Position numbers and translations under genes: made by a program
Source of the DNA: Hyperoodon ampullatus
Lineage: Eukaryota > Chordata > Mammalia > Artiodactyla > Ziphiidae
Direction of reading: 5' to 3'
Length of the DNA: 64,000 bases
NCBI GenBank assembly: GCA_949752795.1
Contig: OX457061.1
Location: 126,242,530-126,306,529, forward strand
In this document: piece after piece, positions 36,040 through 46,500 of the stretch
How positions within the stretch are numbered: position 1 is the first letter of the stretch
Layout: the number at the start of each line of letters is the position of its first letter
Notes under the pieces: generated by a model
What the model was told of the DNA's origin: nothing
Databases searched by the model: none
Seen by the model: only the letters and a program-made list of their open reading frames with translations

Positions 36040-36422
36040 CTGCAAAAGACGGACATGGCCATAGGGCTCGAACTGTTTCAGGACACGAAGCATCGCTTTT
36101 CATTAGCTCACGAGAAACAGAACTGTGCAAGCAGCGGTAACAGGGTCCTCCTAATTCTGCAGAGGCCGCCCGCCCGTGAGAGGGGAGGGGCCGGGAGGCG
36201 GAAGGAAGCCGAGCACTTAATGCCCGGGAGAGGACCTGCCCCCGCAAAGCACCGCCTGCATCAGGCGGGGAGCCGCTGCACCGCACAGCAGGGCAGCCGC
36301 CTCCGGAAGGCGCAGGCGTGCGGGGGCCGGCCCGGGGGCGGCGCACACAGGCGCGTGCTGTGCACCTGCCTTTGGGACCATCAGGACCCCTGCGGGGGGG
36401 GAGCGGCCCCGTGGGCTCTCAC

Positions 36423-36588
36423 CTCACGCGGTCCGTGCTGTGAGTGAGCGACTCGTTTTCCTTCTTCCAAAATATCTGCGGCGGCGGCACCCCGGCCACC
36501 CGGCATTCCAGCCGCACCGGGTACCCGTCCGCCACCCCCGTGTTCTGCAGCTTCTCGAGGAACACGGGGGGCTTGTGCGCTTCCTTAG
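36423..36588 (-). CDS. PALLD: PALLD coding exon: start of Ig5
   Basis: 166 bp: two bases, 54 residues, two bases (acceptor TCGCAG|CTAAGG, donor GAG|GTGAGA). It encodes AKEAHKPPVFLEKLQNTG, YPVRLECRVAGVPPPQIFW and KKENESLTHSTDRV: the N-terminal strands, first cysteine and core Trp of Ig5. A second GTGAGG five bases earlier is not the donor, because only the later site restores frame with the next exon. Confidence 0.95.
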
Positions 36589-37554
36589 CTGCGAAGACAC
36601 GAGACGGATGACCTACCCGTGACGGTGCAAAAGGTATCACAGAAGAACGCAGGTGCTTTCAGCAATGCCGCCCAGCCTCGCTGACGCCGTCCTTCCCTCC
36701 AGGCGGCAGCGTGCGCGTCCTCCCTCCAGGCTGTATCCTCCTCCACCGAGAAGGGTTCCTGCCCTGCATTCCACGCCCTTCTCTCCTCAGTCAGTTCAAG
36801 TCCGACAGGCCCACACCTGCTCCCCAGAGCGCCTGCCCGAGTCCTCTCGGGGGACCTCCGTCGGGCTGGGGACTGATGAGGGTCCCTGCCTCGGCCCACC
36901 GCCGCCACCTAGATTCCCGCCCTGCTGGCTGAAAGACTGAGATTTCTAGGTCCTGGCTTGAGAGAGACATACCACAGGCTATAAAGGGGGAAACGAGGAG
37001 AGGCAGCTTTAAATAGTTACCTCCACACTAGGAATGTACATTCTATACAAGTTCCAATTTGTACTTCTTTGAAGAAAGCTATGAAAACGACGACTGTTAC
37101 CCAGTCTGGGAAAATCAGAACCGTTAGTAACACTCTGACTATCACCATCAGTGTCTCCGTGGACCCGCGGTGGGGACAGTCCCGGAGGGAGAGTAAGTCT
37201 TAGCTACCATCAGCCTAGCTGCCAACAATAAGTCTGCGGGGGCGGCCTTCTCCCTCCTCTGTGACAAATAACAGCAAAGCAAAGGGGAACGTTCTACTGA
37301 CATTTTAAAAACCTAAGACCCTCTATGACCTTGCATTATGTAGAGGGTTAATTTTTATTGGACCTTTTGTGGTTACGTGACCTGGGCTACTCTGGGAAGA
37401 GACCTCACTCGGTGCTCTTCCTGGGTCCCAGTTTTCAGAAGAGCATAAATGTGTATAAGACGGGCCCTCCACAGTAGGTATCACAGCTACGCTCGGGAGC
37501 TTGGCTCTCAGCAGGCTCGTGGGGACACAGATTTCGTCCTCATGCCATGACTTA

Positions 37555-37690
37555 GTCCTTAAACTCTGAGCATCATGGCCCCCCGTTTACATTTGGGGAA
37601 ACTGAGCTGCAGAGACAGATCTGCCAGAGGACACGGCCAGAAAATGAGAGCTGGGCTGGGAGCTGAGCCCTGGCTTCCTCTGGAAGTGCC
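37555..37690 (-). mobile_element. MIR SINE fragment
   Basis: The plus strand shows the reverse core of MIR: tttggggaaactgagctgcagagac, then gaggacacggccagaaaatgagagctggg. Orientation is inferred from these words. It is an old mammalian-wide tRNA-derived SINE. Confidence 0.65.
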
Positions 37691-37924
37691 GACGGGGGCA
37701 TCTCGGGCCTGAGGACAGGTATGGTCAACGGGGGGACCCCAACAGTTGAGTTTTGAGGAGGGCGGGCTGGAGGAAGGAGTGAAGCTGAAGCGGGTCTGAC
37801 ACACAGGCTGCACGCTGCCCGTGTTCTCGTGTGAACACGTCTAGGTGTATATTGTCACGAGAATCCCCAGCCCGGACTGTAGCCGGGCTGCCCGCTGTTC
37901 CCCCAAGGAGCTCGAAGGCTCCTG

Positions 37925-38060
37925 GCACCGGAGCCTGGCCCCTGGGAAAGTCACTTCATCTCTCCTAATTCCCATTTGCTGACTGCATCATGGGGCTGCC
38001 GTGAGGACCAAGTGAGTGCTTTGCATGCAGTGATGAGCAATAAACGCTCCGTTCTGCTGC
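37925..38060 (+). mobile_element. MIR SINE fragment
   Basis: Plus-strand words cctgggaaagtcacttcatctctcctaattcccatttgctg and gtgaggaccaagtgagtgctttgcatgcag fit the MIR core and 3' region. Confidence 0.65.
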
Positions 38061-38265
38061 TTTTTTCAGATGAGCACAGAGAACAGGGTCTCTACTCATG
38101 CTCAGCTCCTAAGGACACTAAACCTTTCCATAAACTCATCTCCCATACCTCAGGGTAAAACTGTATTCGGGTAGGTAAATTTCATAAAGATATATAGTCA
38201 ATTAAAAAGCAAGCCTAAGTTTAATCTATGACATTGGAGGTAGATCACAGTGTTTCAAAGTTTCG

Positions 38266-38270
<5 letters not shown>

Positions 38271-38300
<30 letters not shown>

Positions 38301-38496
38301 GGTACGCGGGCCTCTCACCGTTGTTGTGGCCTCTCCCGTTGCGGAGCACAGGCTCCGGACGCGCAGGCTCAGCGGCCACGGCCCACGGGCCCAGCCGCTC
38401 CGCGGCACGCGGGATCCCCCCAGACCGGGGCACGAACGCGCGTCCCCTGCATCGGCAGGCGGACTCCCAACCGCTGCGCCACCAGGGAAGCCCCCC
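38271..38496 (-). mobile_element. young CHR SINE, antisense, perfect duplication
   Basis: A T-run of about 28 is followed by gcggtacgcgggcctctcacc and a body almost free of CpG decay, ending ccaccagggaagccccc. A perfect 14-bp duplication aaagtttcgaattt lies at 38257-38270 and 38497-38510. The long tail, intact CpGs and perfect duplication suggest recent insertion. It lies in the same orientation as PALLD. Confidence 0.96.
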
Positions 38497-38858
38497 AAAG
38501 TTTCGAATTTTGAAATCACCGCACATGACTTCAAAGGCTAGGTCTACGTGGAGAACTTGCTGCACGAGCACATTCTCCTACATCGTCTGGTTCCTGGAGG
38601 CCGGGCTGCTGCTGCCTTTCCTGTGTGACACTGGGGGCCCAGGAGAAGGGGAATGGCCCAGAAAAACTGCTCAAACCCTTTTCTCTGGCTGCCAGGGGAA
38701 GGGAAGAAAAATAACCACGGCTGCAGCGAAGAAGAAGTGACGTTTCTGACCTGCCAGGTGAGAACCGTCTGTTTCTTCAGCGGTTTGATGTACTTTCCAC
38801 GTGGGTTAGTTTGTTTCTACATCTGACGCTCACCCTGGGAGAGGTTCCTGGGACCTAC

Positions 38859-39066
38859 CTGCGACCACGAGCTCCAGGCTGAAGGAGTTGTGTCCAGCCC
38901 GGTTGGTGGCCACGCACGTGTAGACACCGGCATCCTGGGCCGTGACGGGCTCGATGATCAGAGAGTGCACCCCATTCTCTCGCACCAGCATCTTGTGGGT
39001 GCTGTCCTGGCGGATGGGCTTGCCGTCCAGCAGCCAGCTGAGATCGGGGGTTGGCAGCCCACTGAC
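38859..39066 (-). CDS. PALLD: PALLD coding exon: Ig4 core
   Basis: 208 bp, 69 codons plus one base (acceptor TTTAG|GTC, donor CAG|GTAGGT). It carries VSGLPTPDLSWLLDGKP with the core Trp, HKMLVRENGVHSLIIEP, and DAGVYTCVATNRAG with the second core cysteine. Ig4 thus has the complete Cys-Trp-Cys signature, unlike Ig3 and Ig5. The last base, G, starts the Ala codon at the next junction. A SINE lies 130 bp upstream, in the intron. Confidence 0.96.
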
Positions 39067-39196
39067 CTAAACCGGGAAGGAAATGCGAATGAATTCCTCT
39101 GCTACGGAAACAGAGCAAAGACACGAACACCTAAGACACTGGCACAGACGCCTCCTTCGGGACAACATGAGGCTCTCAGCATCAGGTCATGTTTCT

Positions 39197-39468
39197 TACT
39201 TACTTACTTATTTATTTTTGGCTGCGTTGGGTCTTTGTTGCGGTGCGTGGGCTTCTCACTGAGGTGGCTTCTCTTGTTGTGGAGCACAGGCTCTAGGCGC
39301 ATGGGCTTCAGTAGTTGTGGCTCATAGGGTCTAGAGCACAGGCTCAGTAGTTGTGGTGCACGGGCTTAGTTGCTCCGTGGCATGTGGGATCTTCCCAGAC
39401 CAGGGCTCGAACCCGTGTCCCCTGCATTGGCAGGCGGATTCTTAACCACTGCGCCACCAGGGAAGCCC
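39197..39468 (-). mobile_element. CHR SINE, long form, antisense
   Basis: The plus strand begins with a ttacttacttacttatttattttt tail, then ggctgcgttgggtctttg and the inverted long body with agtagttgtgg modules, ending ccaccagggaagccc. No clean target duplication is visible (only catttct-like words). Confidence 0.9.
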
Positions 39469-41314
39469 ACATTTCTCTTTTGCTTAAAATCTTTGAATAG
39501 CTTCTCGGCGCACACGGGCTCACTTCTAAACGTTTCTCATAGAGCAGCCCAGAGAAAAGTGAGATGGGGACTTAAAACATTCGCCTTCGTCTTTCCTCAC
39601 CCAGGTTATAAAGATGCTGAGGGTGATGTCAGCCCAGGGCTCTGAGCCCTTTGGAAAAAAGATGTCCAACCATGACAAGGACTCACACTCAGCTCACATG
39701 GTTCACGATAAAGCCTCTCATCAAGGCTGCTGTAGCTGCAGAGACATTAGTTAGTGCAGCCATTAAGACACAGGGCTATTATTATTTTATAATCCTTGAA
39801 AGTAAGTAACAGGAGCCCTATGAAATGACCTGGAAGGCCATCCCAACAAACTAGCCTCACGATGGAAACGGTGAAAAAAAAAACCACCACTCTCCAGACC
39901 GTGAGTCGTGCTGACCAGAGATCAGACAAAAGCACATTGAATGGCTAACAGCGTGGTGTGCAGTGAGGGGAGGGGTGGCCACCGTCTGTCAGCTCTTTAC
40001 TCTAGGGCCCTGCATTCTGAACGGGAAGAAAAGCACCAGCAAGGAAGGCCCTTTCACCCCCTACCCCAAATGTACCAGTGGGAAATCACATACGGAAAGA
40101 TGTCAGTGGGACTGTAAACCAATTCTTTTGAGAATCAGCTCTGCCAAAATCAGCCAGAGAACTCACAAATTCCACTCCTGCTGTGTGACGCTTATGTATA
40201 CTGCCCCCAGGATGCCTCACCCCCCAACAAACACACACAGCAAAGGCCTAGGGATTTACAGAAAACAATTAAATCAGTGGCTAAAAGCGGGCCAGGCTCT
40301 GCACGCTCCCATCCATCCACCTGCCACCCCTGGCGCTCCACGCCCGCTCTACCTGTCGGGCCAGCACAGGTGCATGGAGGAAGGGGGTGGGCTCTCCCTC
40401 CCGGGCTGCACACCTGGCCCTCCTGGCCGGTCAGGTGCCGGCGAGGCCACAGCAGGTTTAGGAGGGAGACGCCGCACGCACTCTGGGCCCACCTGGGCCA
40501 GAGCTGCGTGGCCGGGCAGAGGGGAAGGCCGAGTCCTCTCCCTCTGAGGCCAGCAAGGCAAGCCTGACCTCAGGAACTGGGTCACTGTAAGCAGGCCCCA
40601 GCCTGGCCAGGTGGGCGGCTCTGGCTGCCGTGGGCACGGGGGGAGGCCGAGAGCCGGCCGGGGCAGTCAGTGTCCGGGGGGCGAGTCAGGGGCCCAGCGG
40701 CTGCCTTAGCGACGGGCCTGTTCCCATGATTCTTTTTTCCCGCTTAAATACACTGGAAAAGTTTTTTTTTCCTGAACTAACAGCACTGTGTCTGTCCTTG
40801 TGACAAGATTTTCCACATTTGTCCAGGTCTGATCATAACAGTAAAATCAACAGATTACCTTTTGTTTCCAATATTCTTTTAAAGGCAGGCATTTCAAGGA
40901 CAGTTGTGTCCCTCGCAGAAAAATAAAGTGCTATGATTTCTTTCTTAAATATGATCAAAAGTAGAGCCAATGGTATTGTGAATCTCCATGTAGCTATCAC
41001 CTAGATTCACTCTTTTGTAATTTTTCACATTTTAAAAATAGACCCCGAACTTTATACTTTATGATACTTTATGAAGTATCATTCTAAAAAACAGATTTTT
41101 CTTACATAGTCACAGTTCCCTTTTTACACATAAAATTAATAGTAATCCCTTGGTATCATCTAATTAATTTACTAAAATAAAATTTCCCCTGTGGACTCAA
41201 ATGTCATTTTACAGGTGGTCTGTATGAATTCTTAGTTACAGACCCCAAATAAATACACACATATAAATATATATACACACTGAAACTCAATCTGTAAAAA
41301 AATTATGTTGCAAA

Positions 41315-42345
41315 CAATGTGACTGACAAGGGATTAATCTCCAAAATGTACAAACAGCTCGTGTGGCTCAATAACAAAAAAAACAAAAAACAAACAACAA
41401 CCCAATCAAAAAAATGGGCCGAAGCCCTAAACAGACATTTCTCCGAAGACATACACAGGCACATGAAAAGATGCTCAACACTGCTGATTATTAGAGAAAT
41501 GCAAATCAAAACTACAGTGATATATCACCTCACACCAGTCAGAATGGCCACCATCAAAAAGTTTACAAACAATAAATGGTGGAGAGGGTGTGGAGAAAAG
41601 GGAACCCTCTTGCACTGTTGGTGGGAATGTAAACTGATACAGCCACTATGGAGAACAGTATGGAGGTTCCTTAAAAAACTAAAAATAGAACTACCATACG
41701 ACCCGGCAATCCCACTCCTGGGCAAATACCTGGAGAAAACCATAATTCAAAAAGATACATGCACCACAATGTTCACTGCAGCACTATTTACAATAGCCAA
41801 GACATGGAAGCAACCTAAGTGTCCATCAACAGATGAATGGATAAAGAAGATGTGGTACATATATACACAATGGAATGTTACTCAGCCATAAAAAAGAATG
41901 AAATAATGCCATTTGCAGCAACATGGATGGACCTGGAGATGATCATACTCAGTGAAGTTAAGTCAGAGAAAGAGAAATGCCATATAGCGCTTATATGTAG
42001 AATCTAAAACATGATACAAATGAACTAATTTACAAAACACACTCACAGACTTAGAGAATGAACTTATGGTTACCAGGGAGGAATGGTGGGGGCAGGGAGG
42101 GATGAACTGGGAGCCTGGGACGGACATGTACACACGACTATGTACAAAACAGACAACCAGCAAGGACCTACTGTACTGAGCACAGGGAACTCTGCTCAAT
42201 GTTCTGTGATAACCTAAATGGGGAAAGAACTTGGAAAAAGAACAGACACATGCATATGCATAACTGAATCACTTTGCTGTACACCTGAAACTAACACAAC
42301 ACTTAATCAACTATAGTTCAATATAAAATAAAAATTAAAAAAATT
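41315..42345 (+). mobile_element. 5'-truncated L1 in plus orientation
   Basis: Starts with actgacaagggattaatctcc and ends with the L1 3' end (caactatagttcaatataaaa, then an A-rich tail). A plus frame at 41319-41891 encodes the last 190 residues of ORF2 without a stop ([12 protein letters not shown] at the start, [14 protein letters not shown] at the end). The likely duplication is aaaaaaattatg against aaaaaaattacg. It is antisense to PALLD and the only large L1 in that orientation here. Confidence 0.88.
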
Positions 42346-42353
42346 ACGCTGGA

Positions 42354-42640
42354 GGGACTTCCCTGGTGGTGCAGTGGTTAAGAACCCACCTGCCAATGCA
42401 GGGGACACGGGTTTGATCCCTAGTCCGGGAAGATCTCACATGACACGGAGCAACTAAGCCTGTGTGCCACAACTACTGAGCCTGTGCTCTAGAGCCTGTG
42501 AGCCATAACTACTAAGCCCACGTACCACAACTACTGAGCCCGCACGCCTAGGGCCTGTGCTCCAAAATGAGAAGCCACCGCAATGAGAAGCCTATGCACA
42601 GCAACGAAAACCCAACGCAGCCAAAAAATAAATTTATACT
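42354..42640 (+). mobile_element. CHR SINE, long form
   Basis: Body from gggacttccctggtggtgcag to ccaaaaaataaatttatact. The duplication aaaaaattacgctgga / aaaaaattatgctgga (ending at 42353, and 42641-42656) has one mismatch and overlaps the tail of the L1 just before it, so the SINE landed in or next to that tail. Confidence 0.92.
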
Positions 42641-42885
42641 AAAAAATTATGCTGGAAAGTATTTTATACATTTTTATACATTTCTACAAGCTTTTTATAC
42701 ATTTCTACAAGCCCAGAGTTATCCCTCTAAGTGCCTTACATCTCGTGTTCTGCAATTCCAGAGACAACCAGCAGAGAGCCCAAATTATTTTTTTAAAAGC
42801 TTATTCATATTTCAGAGCTAAAATGTAAATTTAAGGTCAATAAATAATGGGGCCAAAACACAAAACAATCAAAAAATTTCAGACC

Positions 42886-43030
42886 AGTGGTTCCTACACA
42901 TTTTTGGCCTCGAGGTCCTCTGGGAAGCTGATGGCAGGTGTACCACATACAACCTCCTGTGTAATTTCAGGCCCGCACACCCGATGAGACCTGCTCACCC
43001 CAGGACCTGGTTAAGAAGCCCTATTGTAAA
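42886..43030. mobile_element. likely old hAT-type (MER) DNA transposon fragment
   Basis: Words ccagtggttcctacacatttttggcc at the left and caggacctggttaagaagccct at the right form degenerate inverted ends typical of small non-autonomous hAT elements of mammals. The exact family is not determined. Confidence 0.45.
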
Positions 43031-43453
43031 GCGATGGAATGAAGGTGCTGCTCCGATGTCTCTTAGAAACAGGAAATGGGAGGCCTGAGAGAGTAGGTGT
43101 GTGGATACAAAATTTGTTTGAAAACAGTGAATATAAGTAAGATCAGGACAGAGGACACAGATGCAACACAGTCATTACTTCAAGAAAAAGGGCGACTCTG
43201 AGGGATAGAGCCTCCCAGTTCACTTTCTGGAGTATGGTATACAGGGTTCTAGGTAAGGGACATATTCAACAAAAACTGAAAAGCCAAGGAAAAGAATGAT
43301 TTGAAATGTATATAAATATTTAGTAGGTTCCACTCATTTTCTCTCCTCTTCTGCTAGAAAACATTTTAAAGATGTATACTTTACGTAATTTCCCCAAATG
43401 GAACTAAAGGGAAGCGGTATTGCAGGGAGAAGGGAGGCACCCACGCCCCTCAC

Positions 43454-43586
43454 CTTACAGTCCATCCTGCAGAGCCTGCCCTCCTGGACAGTCAGGTCCC
43501 CGGGAGCCTGCAGGAAGTGCGGTCGGAAGAATCGCTCCTGAATCGGTTCACCTTCGTCGGCACTGTCCCTGGATCTCGAACGAGAC
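43454..43586 (-). CDS. PALLD: PALLD coding exon: SR-rich linker and start of Ig4
   Basis: 133 bp: one base plus 44 residues (SRSRSRDSADEGEP, then FRPHFLQAPGDLTVQEGR and CRMDCK). The acceptor is ATCCGAAG|G and the donor AAG|GTGAGG. It begins Ig4 with its first core cysteine (MDCK). Human palladin has Pro where this copy has the first Ser. Only 24 nt separate the acceptor from the edge of a 47-bp minisatellite, and the minus strand stays open across both, giving a spurious 262-residue frame. Confidence 0.95.
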
Positions 43587-45745
43587 CTTCGGATGAGAGA
43601 GAAAACCAACAGATGGAAAGAAAGGTGGGGGATGGGAGGGAGAACGCCACGAAGACAGATAAATAGATGGAAAGGAGGATGGGAGGGAGAACGCCACGAA
43701 GACAGATAAATAGATGGAAAGGAGGATGGGAGGGAGAACGCCACGAAGACAGATAAATAGATGGAAAGGAGGATGGGAGGGAGAACGCCACGAAGACAGA
43801 TAAATAGATGGAAAGGAGGATGGGAGGGAGAACGCCACGAAGACAGATAAATAGATGGAAAGGAGGATGGGAGGGAGAACGCCACGAAGACAGATAAATA
43901 GATGGAAAGGAGGATGGGAGGGAGAACGCCACGAAGACAGATAAATAGATGGAAAGGAGGATGGGAGGGAGAACGCCACGAAGACAGATAAATAGATGGA
44001 AAGGAGGATGGGAGGGAGAACGCCACGAAGACAGATAAATAGATGGAAAGGAGGATGGGAGGGAGAACGCCACGAAGACAGATAAATAGATGGAAAGGAG
44101 GATGGGAGGGAGAACGCCACACAGGTGGCAGGTACTAGAGATAAAAGACAGTAGGGATTGTCAGGTTCTTGGTTATCTCTTCTCTATGATACATGAGGTA
44201 ATAATATAATTTCCTTACCTGCTTACCTAGCTCCTAATCCCAGGGATTATACCATAAAAAAAGTCAGTAAAACAAAATCTTGCTTCATTTGGAAGTTTAT
44301 TATACATTTAATAATCTGCTAATTGCAGACTTAAAATAATCTGCTATCCTAACCCTTACAGCTAGCATAAATCATGAAAGGGGAAAATGGGGAACTAACA
44401 GTAACCTATTTTTTCCTAAATAAATATTTTGAAAGCTGTATGAGAAGCAGCAGCAGCTGTTGCTCATTTATTACCAAATAGTTTTCAACAGAAATTAGTA
44501 CAGCTTTCCACTATGATTGTAAATTTGCAGTAAATTAAAAGTTATTGTTTAAAAAGAATGAATATCCTTCCAATAAAAATTTCTTTTCATATTAACCAGG
44601 AAAACAAATCACATTTTAGGCAGGTTTTCTTCTGTATCTGTTAACCATGTGCCTAAAGCAGTATTTTTTTTTCTTTGTTTTGCTTTAACATAAAATTGTG
44701 CAAATCTCCCAGATTTTGTGCATCTTTCTTGCTTTTGAGTATGCTGCCAGAGCCGCCTTTAAGAGCAATATGATTTAAAGTGACTGCAGGGAAGACTTAG
44801 GAGTGAGGTGCTGAAACTAACCCTGCTGGTGATCATTGGAAGGTAAGCTAAGAAACACTTCAGTAGCAAAAGTAGGAGCAAAGCAAATGAAAAATTAGTA
44901 TCATACGCTAGTAATCACCAGCCTCCACCCATCAGGTCTCATTTATGAGCACAATGCCCTTCCAGGAGACAGTGGCCCACGAACGGCTGAAATGCACCGC
45001 TGAAATGCACGAGTGAAGCCAGAGAGAATGGACCTGCTGCAGCTGTGCTGTGCTCACGGATGCGGGGGCAGGTGATGCTGTGAGCAAGTCCCGCCCCAGG
45101 AAGCCTGCATCAAACCTGCGAGCGCTGAGGCCGGAGCTGCCTCCCAAACGCCGGCAGAAGCCCGCGTGGGGCAGGGACCCGCCCGCTGCTGCTGGCCGTG
45201 TCCCGCTCCTCCGGTGGCCTCACTGGTGTGTCCTCCCCTGCACTGGGCCCAGGGACCGGCCCAATCACTGGCCCCTTCTGTAGCCACGTGTGTCACTGAG
45301 AACCACAGCCCCGCTGCCCGTCCTCACGTGCACTCGCTCGGGGCCACGGGGCAAGGAAAGCGTCCAAGGTACGGCAGGTCTGACCTACGAGGCTAGGGTC
45401 TGAGACACGCCTGTGACCTAAGCGACCGGAGAAGGACCCTTCACACACGAGCCATCTTAGGAAACCCAGAGGGCAGCCCACATGATGCTGGTGAGGAAAG
45501 CGTGGCTAGAGCCTGGGTGCCACCGACCAGCGTGTCCGAGGGCACCGGGCCCAGCCGGTACGTCCTCCACCCCGCCCCCAGCTACAAAGGAGCCACACGC
45601 CACCACACGCCGCCACGCTTCCTGCCGTGTCCCCATCCCGTCCCCCAAGTACGTTCTCTCCTGTGGTGTCCCCGAGATGCTGGCAGAGCTGGGTTATAGT
45701 GACAGTAAAAGAGCAGCAGTGCCCGGGAAGGGACGCGTGAGATAC
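43587..45745 (-). other. PALLD: PALLD intron with minisatellite at its 3' splice site
   Basis: 2,159 bp. The distal 530 bp, next to the acceptor, is the 47-bp minisatellite. 44140-44930 is A/T-rich with no feature seen. 44930-45745 is GC-richer and without a recognised element. Confidence 0.85.
43611..44120. repeat. 47-bp minisatellite, ten identical units plus a partial
   Basis: The unit begins gatgggagggagaacgccac and ends agataaatagatggaaaggag. Copies start at 43631 and then every 47 bp to 44101, where a 20-bp partial unit ends the array. I see no mismatch among the ten full units. A related half unit (agatggaaagaaaggtgggg, 43611-43630) joins it to the splice acceptor. On the transcribed minus strand the unit is about 81 percent pyrimidine and contains no AG and no stop codon in any frame. 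Confidence 0.97.
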
Positions 45746-45840
45746 CTTCTGCCGTGAGGCTGGCCAGCGGGTGAGCGGGGGCTGCGGCCTCTCTGGTTCA
45801 CGGCCTGCACCATCAGCCGTCCCGTGCAGCTGACGCGGCC
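45746..45840 (-). CDS. PALLD: PALLD coding exon: end of Ig3 and Arg/Ser linker
   Basis: 95 bp, 31 codons plus two bases (acceptor CGCAG|GGC, donor AAG|GTATCT). It encodes the final Ig3 strand (GRVSCTGRLMVQAV) and the start of a basic linker (NQRGRSPRSPAGQPHGR). The two trailing bases, AG, join the first G of the next exon to form an Arg codon. The upstream intron is the largest here (8.2 kb) and contains the CpG island. Confidence 0.95.
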
Positions 45841-46344
45841 CTGCGGGGACAGAGGGGACCGACGGTTAGCGGCCGGCGCCCCCGCACCGCCACCGTCACC
45901 GCCACGGCTGCCCTGGTCTCCACAGGGCGCTCTTCCCTGCAGACCAGCGTGCCGCACCAGCGCGACCCCGGCCTGTCTCTGAAACACGCCCCCCAGGATG
46001 TCTTGTGATGATGCCACTTTCAAGGTCACATCCCTACTGCGTGGAGCTAACTCTGAAAGCAAACCAGGTCATTTCAGTTTTCTTTTTAGTTACATATTTA
46101 TTAAATGTTCGTGGTATCCCTTCCCAAAACCGCACACTGACAGGGCGGCCGGCATGAAAAACTAAGCTTTACATAACAAGCATGCCTGGGGCGACAAGGA
46201 GCATAATGGCTGTGGGACACCTTGTCCCCATAAAGGGAGAATATTTGAGATTTTAAAACCAGAAGCAGTTAATGCCTAAACCCATGAGGGTCACATGATA
46301 AGGGCCTATTCTAATGAAAAGCTGTATTTTATAATCTTTTTAAA

Positions 46345-46500
46345 AAGTTTTTTATTTGAAGTATAAAGTCTACAGCCACCCCACCCTGAACACACCTGAT
46401 CTTGTCTGAAGTATAGTTCACTTAACAGTATTATATTAGTTTCAGGTGTAAAACATAGTGAGTCAACAGTTTTATAGATTATACCCCATATAAAGTTGTA
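46345..46500 (-). mobile_element. old L1 3' end, interrupted
   Basis: The plus strand reads gttttttatttgaagtata, then (after the 41-nt insert) tagttcacttaacagtattatattagtttcaggtgtaaaacatag, the antisense 3' end of an old L1. Only the last hundred or so bases of the L1 remain. Confidence 0.7.
46366..46406 (+). pseudogene. 5S rRNA 5'-end fragment inserted in an L1 tail
   Basis: Beginning gtctacagccaccccaccct, the text from 46368 follows the first 41-42 bases of vertebrate 5S rRNA with about seven differences. Four or more of these are C-to-T or G-to-A at CpG sites of 5S rRNA, as expected for methylation decay. The internal control region (box A, IE, box C) is absent, so it cannot be a working gene. 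The 9-bp repeat tgaagtata stands on both sides (46357-46365 and 46407-46415). Confidence 0.75.

Larger units (their letters stand above)
36589..38858 (-). other. PALLD: PALLD intron (Ig4 to Ig5) with MIRs and a young SINE
   Basis: 2,270 bp. 37555-37690 (ccccgtttacatttggggaaactgagctgcagag) and 37925-38060 (ctgggaaagtcacttcatctctc) read as two MIR SINE fragments in opposite orientations. The youngest-looking CHR SINE of the window lies at 38271-38496. Confidence 0.75.
39067..43453 (-). other. PALLD: PALLD intron (within Ig4) with SINEs and a sense L1
   Basis: 4,387 bp. It holds a CHR SINE (39197-39468), an opposite-strand L1 3' end (41315-42345), a further CHR SINE (42354-42640) and a likely old DNA transposon (42886-43030). 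39480-41300 shows no recognised element; its short GC-rich frames near 40190-40585 have no domain. Confidence 0.75.

Noticed and set aside
41319..41891. A 190-residue intact plus frame as an antisense gene in PALLD
   Set aside because: It is the C-terminal end of L1 ORF2 in a 5'-truncated copy, without its own start or promoter.
43611..44120. A regular repeat array that could recall CRISPR
   Set aside because: Units are directly contiguous and identical, without unique spacers, and the DNA is a mammalian intron.
43334..44122. A 262-residue minus-strand frame and two shorter ones of repeated Ser/Pro/Leu/Ile text
   Set aside because: Made by the 47-bp minisatellite, which has no stop in any frame on that strand; only 43454-43586 within it is real PALLD exon.
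46366..46408. A functional 5S rRNA gene
   Set aside because: Only the first third is present, without the internal promoter boxes and terminator.
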